Origin: Paraspadella gotoi
Lineage: Eukaryota > Chaetognatha
Direction of reading: 5' to 3'
Assembly (NCBI GenBank): GCA_051294375.1
Contig: CM119267.1
Location: 6,003,992 to 6,067,991, forward strand
DNA length: 64,000 bases
This document shows, piece after piece, positions 22,528 through 32,628 of the stretch. Made by a program: the position numbers and the translations under genes. Each line of letters opens with the position of its first letter. Positions within the stretch are counted from its first letter, which is position 1. The notes under the pieces are model-generated. The model searched no databases and had not been told where the DNA came from. It worked only from the letters and a program-made list of their open reading frames with translations.

Positions 22528-23883
22528 TCACTTCATTCGAAAAGCCAACAACGGCCCCTCCGAAGTCTTCGGATTCTCGAGGTAGATCTCCCAAGTCCCG
22601 GCTGAAAAATCGAAAATCCCCGTGGCCACGGTCATCCCAGGATCGGTGGGACGAGGAGTCCGGAAGATCGGGTACTCTTGGTCGTCGTCGTTGCCCAGGA
22701 TGTCGAGAATTCCCGCCTTAACGCTCGCCTGCTCTTTCGCCTCCAACAGCGACGTCAGCTTTTCGGCAGCGCGTCGACGATGGATAGAACTGGCCTGCGT
22801 TGAGGCGTCTTCTTCAACGTCGGGTGAGTGCTCAAAATCGTTGAAGTGGCAAAGATAAGAGACCGCGGATGAGCCAATCCGAACCTCGGTCACTCGGGAG
22901 ACACAGTCACCATCCAACGGAGGGGAGACTTCAAAATTTCGAATCTCTCTAAGATCGTCACGAGTTAAATTAGATTCGAAATTAAAAAAAGACCTTTTGC
23001 TAAAAACTTCATTAGTCTCCTTTTCAAACCTTTTCCCATTGAGAAAGACACCGATGTTCGCGCTGAATCCAGTAGCAACCCCAAGGCCTTCGTCGAGGAG
23101 GATGGCCAGCGCGTCGTCAAAACTCTCCGCCGACAGCAAAGCGCGGTTGAGGAAGGCCCGTGGAGTTTTGTTTAGAGGCGTGCCGACAGGATAAAGAGCG
23201 TTCATGGCGAAGACCAAGCCGTTATCATTAAACCCCATCGCGCGACCGGGAAGAAATCCCGGATAGCTGTTTAAAAATTCGCATATCATCATCATCTAAA
23301 CTATCCATTCGATACCTTATAAAATACCCACGAATAAGCTGTGAAGGATTCCCTCATTTTTTTCCTTTCGACGTCGGGGAAACTTGAATCCTCTATCACC
23401 GCTTTGACTATATAACCGCAAGTCTTGGCTAATGGATTCGTGTCCTCGTTGTGACCCATCATGCAGATATCGTCGCGAAGAACAGAAATGGTACTGCACT
23501 CGTGCTGTTCACCACTGCCAAGAATAGCTCGATATTCCATATTGAGTTGGAGAAGGAACATTTTGTAAAACGGAATTTGGACTCCTTCAGCCAACCCCTT
23601 TAGTTCCTCAACATAATGGGGATAATGTTCATTGGCCGCCTAAAATCAGCGCTTAACGTCAGTTAAAACGTTCTTAAAATGAGTGCAGCGATTAACTTGC
23701 CTGAAGATACCCTTCATAAATCGATCTCCCTCGTTCAGTCAAATAAAACGGAACAAGCTCGGTTTCTAAATAACTTGACCCTTTCCAGAAATCAAAAATG
23801 CGATCTCGGAAAGTTCTGCCTATGGTGAATCCCACCTCGTAGTGCGTCCCTTTCACGTAAATAGATGGCAACGAAAGAACCAT
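22528..23883 (-). CDS. Peptidase C45 / acyltransferase-like Ntn hydrolase (Tan-related)
   Basis: Three exons (23883-23701, 23639-23332, 23266-22528) give 409 codons. The fold is the N-terminal-nucleophile type of penicillin acyl-CoA:6-APA acyltransferase and the insect Tan hydrolase. Precursors self-cleave before a cysteine; here the likely nucleophile is Cys109 in HECSTIS. Other family blocks are GRTFRDRI, MGHNEDTNPL, TAYSYPGFLPGRAMGFN (formed exactly by the exon 2-3 join, phase 2), GLVFAMNALYP, FLNRALLSAESFDDAL and PSDPGMT-like PTDPGMTVATG. The first intron uses a GC donor, CAG|GCAAGT at 23700, which keeps the frame and the family pattern. The substrate could be a beta-alanyl amide or another N-acyl compound; sequence cannot tell. 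Confidence 0.83.
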
Positions 23884-24600
23884 ATTCCTTCCGTTTTAAA
23901 TCATTTGCAGTAAAAGCTCAAAAATGAGAACGCAAAATAAAGCACATCCAAGATAGTTGCATAAGCTAGGAAGTTTCAACCAGAAAATTTAAACCTAGAA
24001 ACCTTTTTATATGGGAAAAAAAATAAAGCACTTAAATAATGAACCAAATAAAAGAAAAATTAGCTAGGAACACTTAAATAATGACAAATTAAAAAAAATT
24101 TTAACACGAAAAAATTATATTAGGACAGATATGAACGATTCCTATGTGAATTAAATAGAACTATCGAGGTGAATTTCAATATTTGACCCTTGCGCTGAGA
24201 TATGGGTTTTGTTTAGAATAGTTGCACAGACGTTCACACGGTCAGATTAGGAATAATTTAGAAAAATTGAAAGTAAAACGATGATATCTCACAACAATAC
24301 TTAATTATCGAAAAGTTATCAATTTTAGTTCTAAAATGTTTTTTTTTATATGTTTAAGACGTCGATGCACCTGATGCTACGACATAATTTTAAAAAATGA
24401 AATAAAAATTTTTAGCCTCTTTTGGCTCTCTTAGGGGTTGAATATCAAAATTCCCCTGGGAAGTTCCATTTATATCGTCATCGACAATATGTAAAATTTC
24501 ATGAAATTCGATTGGGTAGTTTGTAGAATCTGTTCCCACCAATTTCTTATTTTCAACTTTGTATCGAATTCTTTCATTTCCTTGTGTTTGAGATTAGAAG
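23884..24600. other. AT-rich intergenic sequence, nothing recognised
   Basis: No ORF, RNA gene or repeat that I can support. AT content is higher than in the gene-bearing parts. Confidence 0.4.
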
Positions 24601-24618
24601 ATATACAAAATTTGTTAG

Positions 24619-24727
24619 CGACAACGATGATTTGTTTTTATTTGGACATGTTTCGACTTTTTAATTTCAAGTCTATCAGCGCTTGACGCTAGAAACATGT
24701 CCAAATAAAAACAAATCATCGTTGTCG
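24619..24727. repeat. Perfect 36-bp inverted repeat with 37-bp loop
   Basis: Arms 24619-24654 and 24692-24727 are exact reverse complements. The loop plus arm ends contain a variant of the hairpin motif: on the minus strand CTGATA, stem GACTT/AAGTC, GAAAC (24650-24679). Perfect arms suggest recent origin or gene conversion. As RNA the whole would fold into a long hairpin. Confidence 0.9.
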
Positions 24728-24793
24728 TTAAAACATTTTTTTATTTCTTCTAATTATTTTCAACTGTAATTTTTTCGTCGCAGCATCCTACTA

Positions 24794-25408
24794 ACATCTG
24801 GCCCATAATTATTGAGACAAAAGATTGAATGTGTTACAGTTTATAACATTTTATTATCTGTACATAAATATAAATACAAAATATAATTTTTTAATACTAA
24901 TAACGTTAACTAAATACAGACGAACAAGTTGAACCAAAAAGTCACATTTTCTAGTGAAATGTGGCGTAGGACCTTTAATCGAGACGCCAGTTTTCTCGTA
25001 GAAAACCCAACTTTATTTCCATTCCTTTCACGATGGTGCGCAACTGTCTTGCCGTGAGTTTTCTGGCCGCCCTGCGCCTTTTTTGGGTTTGAGAGTATCT
25101 CAGACTTTACTCTTTGTATTACGCGTATATATAGATGGACGGCTAACATTTAGCTTCAAAAATACTGTAAAGTAAATGCTGTTCCTTCTTGTTCATTTTT
25201 GGTAGAATTGGGCAATGACTTGACGGCGCGCTTCAGAGGAAATTGACTGCATCTTGACAACGCGCGGCCGATAAAAAAAAAAAATTTACAGTTTGGTAGA
25301 CAAACATCCTAGGCTTTATTTTAAAAAAAAAAAAGAGCTTTCTACGGCGTCCTGGACGCCGTCTACAGGCCCGCGAAAGCCGATCATCAATAATTATGGG
25401 CCAGATGT
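24794..25408 (-). mobile_element. Tc1/mariner-like element remnant with 22-bp TIRs
   Basis: Terminal inverted repeats 24794-24815 and 25387-25408 match over 22 bp (starting ACATCTGGCCCATAATTATT). Inside, the minus strand at about 24960-25060 reads NGNKVGFSTRKLASRLKV. This resembles the N-terminal helix-turn-helix of Tc1-like transposases, where STRKLA is frequent. No catalytic DDE domain remains, so this is a non-autonomous, internally deleted copy. A GC-rich palindrome (GGCGTCCTGGACGCC) lies near 25345. Confidence 0.7.
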
Positions 25409-25699
25409 TTGGAACAGTTTCGCGATTAAAATAGCGTAGAGTTGGATATTTTAACCAGTAAAAGAATTCATAACGAAAAACAGACTTTAGCTTAGGACTT
25501 TTCTAAAGTTGCTGAATTTTAAGTCACTTAATATTAATAATTAATATTAATTATTATTAATATAAGTCCAAAGTGTAATTTAAGTGATTTTTACTTTAAA
25601 TATAAATCTGTCAAAAAGAAAAACGAAACTACAGTTAAAGGGCATTCCGATAGCGGCGAAGTTATATTGCAAAAACAATGTCAGAATTTTCACAAAGGT

Positions 25700-26089
25700 T
25701 CAGTCCCCTTTTTTCGAGGCAAGTGGGTAAAAGTTGGAAAACTGAGTCAAAGCGACATCGATATCCTTCGCGGTGGTCGGCGATTTTGATCGAAGCATCT
25801 CGAAAGAGTCCCGTCTTTTAGCAGAAACGGGAGTCGGATCGGGGATGACTTGAGCCTTTGCAGGCGCAAGGATGTTGCTCTGGATGTCGTCGAAGTCGTC
25901 GTCGGCGAGGGAGACTTTGTTTCGCGTCTCATTAAGTATCCTCTTCAAATTTTTGGTCACCGGTTTCGTGGCTTTCATTTTCGATTTGTTTCCGTTGCCA
26001 GAGGAAACTTTGGCAACGGCCAAGCGCTTCTTGAAATCTTTGGCTGCCCCGGACGTCGCTGTTGACGAACGTTGCTTGCTCTTCCCCAT
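25700..26089 (-). CDS. Ribosomal biogenesis factor (RBIS / C8orf59)-like
   Basis: Single exon, 129 codons, highly basic N-terminal half. The KMKATKPVTKNLKRI block corresponds to the KPVTTNLKKI core of RBIS, a small nucleolar protein helping pre-60S assembly, and is followed by an acidic DDDFDDIQ stretch as in the family. The C-terminal half (Ser/Pro-rich, ending ALTQFSNFYPLA) is longer than the human protein (about 100 aa) and I cannot match it. Start is the first ATG at 26089; a possible acceptor AG lies about 25 nt upstream. The call rests on one short motif plus size and charge. A generic basic nucleolar protein is the alternative. Confidence 0.55.
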   Translation of the reverse strand: MGKSKQRSSTATSGAAKDFKKRLAVAKVSSGNGNKSKMKATKPVTKNLKRILNETRNKVSLADDDFDDIQSNILAPAKAQVIPDPTPVSAKRRDSFEMLRSKSPTTAKDIDVALTQFSNFYPLASKKGD

Positions 26090-26339
26090 CGCCGGAATCG
26101 TTAGTCCCTTTTCTATTCTAACAAGTAAGCACGAAGGCTAAACAAACTTGTAAAATATGACAATTTCAAAATTCAAAGCGGAAAAAAGAAAAACAGAAAA
26201 ACAAACCAAAACAAGTAAAAAATTAGCAAAAAAAAAAATCTTAAAAGTAAAGTGATCTCGCCAGACGTAACTATCAAAGAAAATTAATGAAAAAATCCCC
26301 CCCAAAAAATGAACGATTGATGCAATACCAAATTATTGA

Positions 26340-26610
26340 TGTTATATTAATTGATTGATTGATGTAATAGTAATTGATTGATTGATGTAATAATAATTGA
26401 TTGATTAATGTAATAGTAATTGATTATTGATTCGATGATAACCAAATATTGATGCGATGAAAACCAAATGATTGATGCGATGATAACCAAATGAAGGATG
26501 CGATGATAACCAAATGAAGGATGCGATGATAACCAAATGAAAGATGCGATGATAACCAAATGATTGATACAATAACTAAATGATGGATGCGATGATAGTC
26601 GTTCATCGTA
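26340..26610. repeat. Minisatellite, 11-24 bp units
   Basis: From about 26340 to 26425 the unit is TTGATTGATTGATGTAATA-like. From about 26446 to 26600 a unit of about 23 bp, GATGCGATGATAACCAAATGA with small changes, repeats six or more times. A (GA)n tract follows (about 26630-26665). Confidence 0.85.
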
Positions 26611-27060
26611 AATAAAACAAATGCGTGTATGAGTGAGAGAGAAAGAAAGAGAGAGAGAGAGAGAAGCTGGACAGCCGCTGCAGAGCGAACTCGTTTTTAA
26701 TTGAATCAGAAAAAGCTTCGACGGAAAAAAGAGAGAGCGACATATAATTAAAAGAGAAAAAGAGAGAAAAAGAGAGAAAAAAAAAAACAAAAGAGAGAGA
26801 GAGAAACTGGACAGCCGCTGTTGCAGATTAATTTGTGGATTACGTCGTATTCTGATTTTGATAAATTTTTGTTCTGTTGCCCTAAGGTTTAATATTAATA
26901 TTTTACATTGGTAAATGATCATGTTTGTTTGTGGTTCAATTAATAGCTAAATAATTAATGATTTAATTATCATAATTGCTAGTTTACAATTTTAATTATT
27001 CTTGTACAGCCGCTGCAGAGCTGAACTCGTATATATATAAAAAAATGTTTTGTAAATAAA
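26610..27060. repeat. (GA)n tracts with a repeated ACAGCCGCTG motif
   Basis: The ten-base motif ACAGCCGCTG occurs at about 26675, 26811 and 27007. The first and third are followed by GCAGAGC(T)GAACTCG, and the first two are preceded by (GA)n and CTGG. This looks like a short dispersed unit duplicated locally. No coding signal. Confidence 0.6.
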
Positions 27061-27084
27061 ACAAATAAATTATGGTGGACTAAA

Positions 27085-27290
27085 ATCCACCAACCGTTCA
27101 TCAGCGGCCATTGGTGCCGGAGGCAAGTCATTCGCCTCCCAACCCAAAGGTCCGGGGTTCTAGCCCGGTGGTCGTCTGGCAGTTAAGAGGGACGGGGCGC
27201 TTAACCCGCCTGTAACTCGGTGTTACAGCCTGATCCGAAGCTCAGGGACTGCTTATATTGAACAGTTCTGTCACTAACACATAACAATAA
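27085..27290 (+). mobile_element. tRNA-derived SINE
   Basis: A tRNA-like head is visible: an A-box-like GCGGCCATTGGTGCCGG, then ATTCGCCTCCCAACCC, then a B box GGTTCTAGCC (27156-27165). The tRNA fold is imperfect. A non-tRNA body follows (GTCGTCTGGCAGTTAAGAGG to TGTCACTAACAC). Just upstream is a hairpin TGGTGGA/TCCACCA (about 27074-27093). RNA polymerase III promoter boxes plus an unrelated body are the SINE hallmark; I cannot name the family. Confidence 0.7.
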
Positions 27291-27536
27291 TTACTGTCTC
27301 TTCAAAATGTGTGTAGGAATATGAAACATAGCAATTTGAAAGACCTCAAAGATGAGAAGCCATATCTAAATTTTCAGCCGGCGACGACGACGACTACGGT
27401 CAAAAGAAGCAGAAACGAATTAACATCTCGCCTAAGTCAGGCATTCGCCCCTCTGGCAAGATAAAAATCTGGTAAATTGGTAAAAACACAAGCGGTGAGA
27501 ATTTTGGTTATGTCCACTGATGGTCGACACGTTTAC

Positions 27537-28028
27537 TCAGTACATGTGCCTCTCCTTGACGACTTGAATGGGAACAGTTTGACACTTGACGCCGGTGACT
27601 AGCTTCTCGTTGACGGCATCGATGCCGTTGGTGATTCTTCTCAAGTTGCTCGAGATCTCCGCGATGTCGTTGGAGATGGAGGAGAACTTTCCCTTCTTCT
27701 CCCGTCGCTGATCTTCTTCCAGACGAAGTTTTTTTTTAAGTTCGGCTTCGAGTTCATTCAGACCGAAGTAGTTGGCCGAGCTGAGCAAATACTGGAGGGT
27801 AACGTTGGGAGAGAGATTAAGGGATCGATGCCGCAACCAGCAAAGGATTATCCGAAATGTCTCCGGGTCCTCCTCGATGAAGAAGGCGCCGTCGGTTTGA
27901 CGGGAGGGCGGCATGGTGCTCTCGGCATCGAACATCATCGCAAGGAGAGAACCGTTGACGCTTGTGAGAAGTGAGCGCGTCGTGACGAAAGGTCGACCGC
28001 CGACGTTGAGTGTTATTAAATCGTCCAT
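27537..28028 (-). CDS. KCTD-type BTB/T1-domain protein
   Basis: Single exon of 163 codons. The first 100 residues form a potassium-channel-tetramerisation-type BTB domain: ITLNVGGRPFVTTRSLL, MFDAESTMPPSRQTDGAFFIEEDPETFRIILCWLRH split across the usual strands, then LLSSANYFGL. The rest is a short charged coiled coil. KCTD proteins commonly act as CUL3 adaptors or GPCR regulators, but there is no extra domain here to pick a subfamily. The ATG at 28028 lies 15 nt after a strong acceptor-like site (CCCTTCTTTCGAACAG, AG at 28044-28045), suggesting the message is spliced immediately upstream of the start. Confidence 0.85.
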   Translation of the reverse strand: MDDLITLNVGGRPFVTTRSLLTSVNGSLLAMMFDAESTMPPSRQTDGAFFIEEDPETFRIILCWLRHRSLNLSPNVTLQYLLSSANYFGLNELEAELKKKLRLEEDQRREKKGKFSSISNDIAEISSNLRRITNGIDAVNEKLVTGVKCQTVPIQVVKERHMY

Positions 28029-28728
28029 CTTTTTTACAAGATGCTGTTCGAAAGAAGGGAGGCAGAGGAGCGAAAGAATTATTAAAGTTTCACAAAGTAA
28101 TTTCGCGCGGTAAATAAAGGTTCAAAAAGATAAAAAACAAAGGAGATAGTTGCAAGCGACTCTATCTTGAATAGACAATCATCAACGGTAATCACAGTCT
28201 AATAACAACAGAAAAAAAATTCTTTAAAAATCGATATAAATGAACAAAATGGAACCAATTATTTATCGCAAATATAGAACGTCAAACCAAAATGCTTCAA
28301 TATTTAGATTAGCATGCGAATTTCTTACGGTAGCCAGGATAGATTTCTCAGACTTTGTTCCACTATTTAAACTTCCTAATACTTCTATAAAACAAATGTA
28401 ATCAAATTCTAATTTAGTCTTTTAATTTCCATATTTGTTGAATGCTGAAGTTTTTAAGTTATTGTTAAATTGTACCTTTGCAATAAAATTAGTTAATACT
28501 CAGTTTAATTTTTTTATGATGCAACTATTGATATAGAAATAAATCTCTCTCAAAAACAATATTTCACGCATGCTGTACAAAAATTTTAATAAAACGCCGC
28601 ATATAATAATAATATAAATATTTTTTGCTCTATTAAATTAAACATTTACCCTAAAATAATAATGAAAAAAAAATCAAAAGTTAAGATAATTTTTTAGTAA
28701 ATATTAATCCAGGACTAACTCTATCACG
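28029..28728. other. AT-rich spacer
   Basis: No gene found between the KCTD gene and the next minus-strand gene. Very AT-rich; the only signal is the pyrimidine-rich acceptor-like site at 28044-28060. Confidence 0.45.
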
Positions 28729-29589
28729 TTAAAGCACCCAACACAGCAAGCAGAGAAGAGCTACAAAACACACGGAAAGTGGTAGACCATGATGAATTAG
28801 GTTTGTCACAGAAGTTCTTTTGTTTTGTGCCATTTGTCTCAGTATAAACAACGGAATACATAAATTGATTAAATCTGGAATCATAAACCCTAAGTCTCTC
28901 ACTCTTTGATGCCACATGCCCCTATTTCTAATAATATTGGTCCAAAATTGGTCCCCTGAAGAAGTTATAATATGCACTATGGCAATATCTATTACAACAA
29001 GTAATTCAAAATGATTTAATACAGTATTTTTGTCGCATGAGCGAATGACAAGAACAGTTGAAATGAGTTCCGTGATGGAAAAAAAAAGCTGATGAGTCCA
29101 TTGGAAGTAGAAGTCATCGTTCCAGTAGTTAAAATAAGACCACCAGCTGTAGTAGTGAGGAAAAATTGATGCAAGAAGAGGAATTCCCATTAAAATGCGA
29201 ATTTCCTTGTTCATGATTAGTTTTGTTATGAACTTGCAAGTTTCGTAGGCCGCTAACGCATAAAAAACTGTTACCATCCAGATTTTAAATGTTTGATGTG
29301 TAACATTGAAATAGACATGATGATATCCTTGACTTCCTACACTTTCATAAGATCCTTTGAAAATTGTATCCCAGCATGAACATTTACAGCTGTATCGATC
29401 AATTGGTTTTTTGGAGATCCAAAAATTAATGAAAAATCCGAGGTGTAAGTATGGAACTACTAAAAGAAAAAAAGTTCCACACAAAACTCCTATAATTTTT
29501 TTGAATCCAAATTTTTCAAGTAGGCTGTCCTTAAGCAAAGTTTGTTTGGAGCCAGGGTCAACTGGCATCGTTAACTCCAAAGATGTCAT
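28729..29589 (-). CDS. Unrecognised multipass membrane protein
   Basis: Single exon of 286 codons. About six to seven hydrophobic segments are visible (roughly residues 30-55, 105-125, 130-150, 165-190, 195-215, 235-255, 265-285). Between the first and second lies a Cys-rich loop (YSCKCSCWDTIFKG), followed by a region of aromatic residues (HYYSWWSYFNYW). I do not recognise the family. The compact, intronless layout and conserved-looking Cys/Trp pattern argue it is real rather than a random ORF. The start is the ATG at 29589, 12 nt after an acceptor-like ATTCAG (29602-29603). The gap to ENGASE upstream is 160 bp. Confidence 0.75.
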   Translation of the reverse strand: MTSLELTMPVDPGSKQTLLKDSLLEKFGFKKIIGVLCGTFFLLVVPYLHLGFFINFWISKKPIDRYSCKCSCWDTIFKGSYESVGSQGYHHVYFNVTHQTFKIWMVTVFYALAAYETCKFITKLIMNKEIRILMGIPLLASIFPHYYSWWSYFNYWNDDFYFQWTHQLFFSITELISTVLVIRSCDKNTVLNHFELLVVIDIAIVHIITSSGDQFWTNIIRNRGMWHQRVRDLGFMIPDLINLCIPLFILRQMAQNKRTSVTNLIHHGLPLSVCFVALLCLLCWVL

Positions 29590-29749
29590 TTCCAAAAAAA
29601 TCTGAATAACTGAATGTAATATCAGTAAAAACCACTTTTAGTAAAGCAAGTAACTATAGTTTTAAAAATAGATCAATATATTGCAAAGTGTAAGAAATAT
29701 TTGAAATTGGTAAAATTTACTAATCACGAATCATAAACAACAATAATCA

Positions 29750-32465
29750 TCAACATTCAACAAGTGAAAGAAATCCTAATTTTAACCAAAATACCGACTG
29801 AGAAAAAGTGTCTTTTGTATACGGCTGAAGACCTAAACTCTTGAACTCACTAATACTAAACTTTCGACAGGGTATACGAAAAACCCTGACCTCCCATGAG
29901 TTAATGAAGGCTATTTTTTTTCCCGAATCCACAAAAATGTCATCTTCTTTAACAATATTAATCGGAAAGGATTCTAGCGCATTTTTTACTTGATCGACCG
30001 AATCAAATACATCAGACGACACGGCGCATTCAGATTCATAGGAGTTGACGTTGAAGGGAAACAACCAGAGATCAGAACGATCTGTTTTCATCTTTAATAT
30101 GAATTCGAAATCAGTTAATGACTTTTTAAAAATTAAAAGAAGTTTGAGCCATTCAGTTTCGATATTCAGTTGCCATCGGCAAGGAACAAACGTTATAGTT
30201 TCTCCTTTATCATTAGGATCTTTCTGAATAATTATTTTCTGACAGCTACCGCCGTCGAATGCATCCATTTCTTCTATGCACAGTTCGGAGAAATAGTCAT
30301 AATAATCGCTCATTTTTGTTGTTTCACAACATTTACAAAAAATATCGTCACTTGGTTTACATTCACCTAAAACGTAAAAGTGAAAAGATAATCACCCAAA
30401 TAAATAGGAACTTCAGGGATATGACTTACCGGATTGGTAGAAGTCGGGAATAAAGGCTTGGAATTGCTGCCGATTTAATTTAAAACCATAACATTGGAAT
30501 GTGCGGCGTCCGTTTATAAACGCTATCTTGCCACGTCCATGATCGAACGATGTAAAAAAAGGCAGAAGGAATTGAACAATTTGTTCTGAAATAAAGACGC
30601 ATAAAATGAATATCCTCCAATATACGTAATATTTATAATTTTAATTGTTCACCTTTGTACAACGAAGGCCTAAGTAAGTCCCAAAACCGTTTTTGATTTA
30701 ATATTAAATTTCTTTTTGGAAACTTTTCATAAACCCATCCTGAAACGAAACCACAAACATTAGAAATAAAATTGTTTACAAATAAAACAGAAATATGTAC
30801 AAACAATGCAGAAAATCAATTCAACTAAACAAAAATATTACCTTGTGCGAACAAAGCAACCGACATTCCACGACGCACAGCTTGATCAACTGCCTCTCGT
30901 GTGTTCCAACCTCCTCCACCGTAACAACCTCTCCCAAAAATGTCCACTCCGACAAATACATCCGGTATTCGATCATTCTCGGCAGCAACCGTTATCGATC
31001 TTTCTAGATTAGTCTCGGGTTTCCAAGCATAGTTCAGAAATATGCCATGAGAAACGTCGAAAAAACTAGAATTTTTCGAGTTGAGTTCATTTTGCCATTC
31101 TAGCTTTCCTTCCACAGTCACACTATCGTACCAAATAACCTTTCCGTATTTTGGGCGATGCTGAAACGTCAAACTGTTTTAGAAAATATTTTTAATTTCT
31201 ATGTCAATCAGATTTTTATTACCGTTTCCACCACGGAAGTAAGCTTTCGGACGAAATTTACTAATAATGGAATTTCATCAACATCGATCGTGTTTTCCAC
31301 ATTTATAAGCCATCCATCAAACCCATAAAACATCATAATATCACTAAGTTGCTGAATCAAAACATTTTGAGCCTCCAAAGATGACGAAAGGATTTCCTTC
31401 CATATTTGATAACCAGCCTTCCATTCGGTAATCAATGTACCTATAATAATGAAAAATATTTCTTTGTTTATGAAGTATAATAATGAATTTTTTTTTAAAA
31501 ATGATTTTCTCAGAAACACTTACTAAGCCTCCGACTACTTACAACTTACAACAAGCAGAAAAACTTACCGAGAACAACTACTCCATGCCTATGAGCAGAA
31601 TTAATCCAAGAGATTGGAGGAATTGTCACAAAATGATGGGAAAAGTATACAAAAGTGTCAATCAAATGCCAATAAGAGAATATGTACGCATCGGAATTCA
31701 TCGTCCCTTCCAAAAAACGATCGTCATGATAGCCTCCAGCCAAATCATGGCAAACTAAAATCTGAGCTCGATCTTGGTTTGGACGAATTCTTTTTGCAAG
31801 TGGCTATCAATAAAATCAAACGCTAAAATATTCAGTATAGTGTACACGTGTGTGCAAAAAAAGTTTAAACTTTGAACCCCCTACAATCTAGCTTGTCTGT
31901 CATCCAATTAAATAAAATTTGGATTCATTTTAAAACAAAGACAAAGATCTTTTATCTGAGCCCATGACATGGTTTTTAGGCCAAATATTATGGAAGCTAT
32001 GCTAAAAATCAAACAGGATCAAGATTGGCTTGGAAACTCGCCAGACTGCAACATTAAAAATATCTGGTCAACGACAAGGAGATTTTATAGTACAAGCCAA
32101 TGATAATCGACAAAATCAAGAGAATTGTAAAACGCGTTTGGTAGGAGCTAAACCCCTCATATTTGGCAGACTCAACGACTCTCTCCCTAAACGCATGGAA
32201 GCGGTACTTGAAACAAATGATGGTCCGACAAAGTATTAAATTAACTGAGTCTTAAAAAGTGTTGCTTTCCTTCAAAAAGCGAAATAAAATAACATGACTA
32301 TTAAACATTTTTTTGCACATATGTGTAGAGTGAATCTAAAAAAATTTCAGTACATGTAACGAAACAAACCTCTGAAAAAAATTCGAATTCTGGCGGACGC
32401 CAAGACTTTAAACTGAAAACATCATTTAACGGAAGAGTTTCTGGGGGTCCTTCGATATGAGTCAT
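29750..32465 (-). CDS. ENGASE: Cytosolic endo-beta-N-acetylglucosaminidase (GH85)
   Basis: ENGASE cleaves the chitobiose core of free N-glycans in the cytosol. Seven exons in order: 32465-32370, 31803-31569, 31440-31223, 31160-30842, 30739-30653, 30585-30430, 30366-29750. Frame is kept throughout: 575 codons. Family blocks are LVCHDLAGGYHDDRF, YWHLIDTFVYFSHH, TIPPISWINSAHRHGV, LGTLITEW, the catalytic DGWLINVEN (Asn156 and Glu158 by my count), IWYDSVTVEGKL and VGVDIFGRG. The protein is shorter than human ENGASE (743 aa), with a reduced C-terminal region. Intron 1 (566 bp) contains a dead Tc1-like transposon in the opposite orientation. The ATG lies 17 nt after an acceptor-like TTTTGTAG. Confidence 0.93.
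31843..32327 (+). mobile_element. Tc1-like transposon relic inside ENGASE intron 1
   Basis: Ends are inverted repeats (31843-31862, TACACGTGTGTGCAAAAAAA; right end 32308-32327 reads as its near complement). Inside, the plus strand reads DWLGNSPDCNIKNIWS near 32025-32075, which is the decayed SPDLNPIEN-type motif holding the last catalytic acidic residue. It also reads SLPKRMEAVLETNDGPTKY ending at a TAA near 32239, the usual C-terminus of Tc1 transposases. The two parts are in different frames and the N-terminal two thirds are gone, so it is inactive. TA dinucleotides at both outer ends fit TA insertion. Confidence 0.85.
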
Positions 32466-32628
32466 ATTTTAAGTTTGTATATCTACAAAAGGATACAAAT
32501 TACATCAATAAACAGTCATTGGATAACAAGCTGAGACAGGCTATTTGACTAGTTATTTTCAGCATGGCAATGGCATTAAAAATTAATTAAATTGGATTTC
32601 AGTCGGTCACTGAAAGTCATTTTCACTG

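Noticed and set aside
23317-23338. A 20-nt intron between C45 exons 2 and 3
   Set aside because: An intron of 65 nt (23331-23267, GT-AG, phase 2) fits better and restores the family TAY-YPGFLPG block.
24650-24679. Calling a functional hammerhead ribozyme
   Set aside because: The core lacks one invariant G and stem I does not pair properly, so only a resemblance is claimed.
26347-26922. 191-codon minus-strand ORF across the minisatellite
   Set aside because: The protein is a translation of tandem repeats and (GA)n; no coding evidence.
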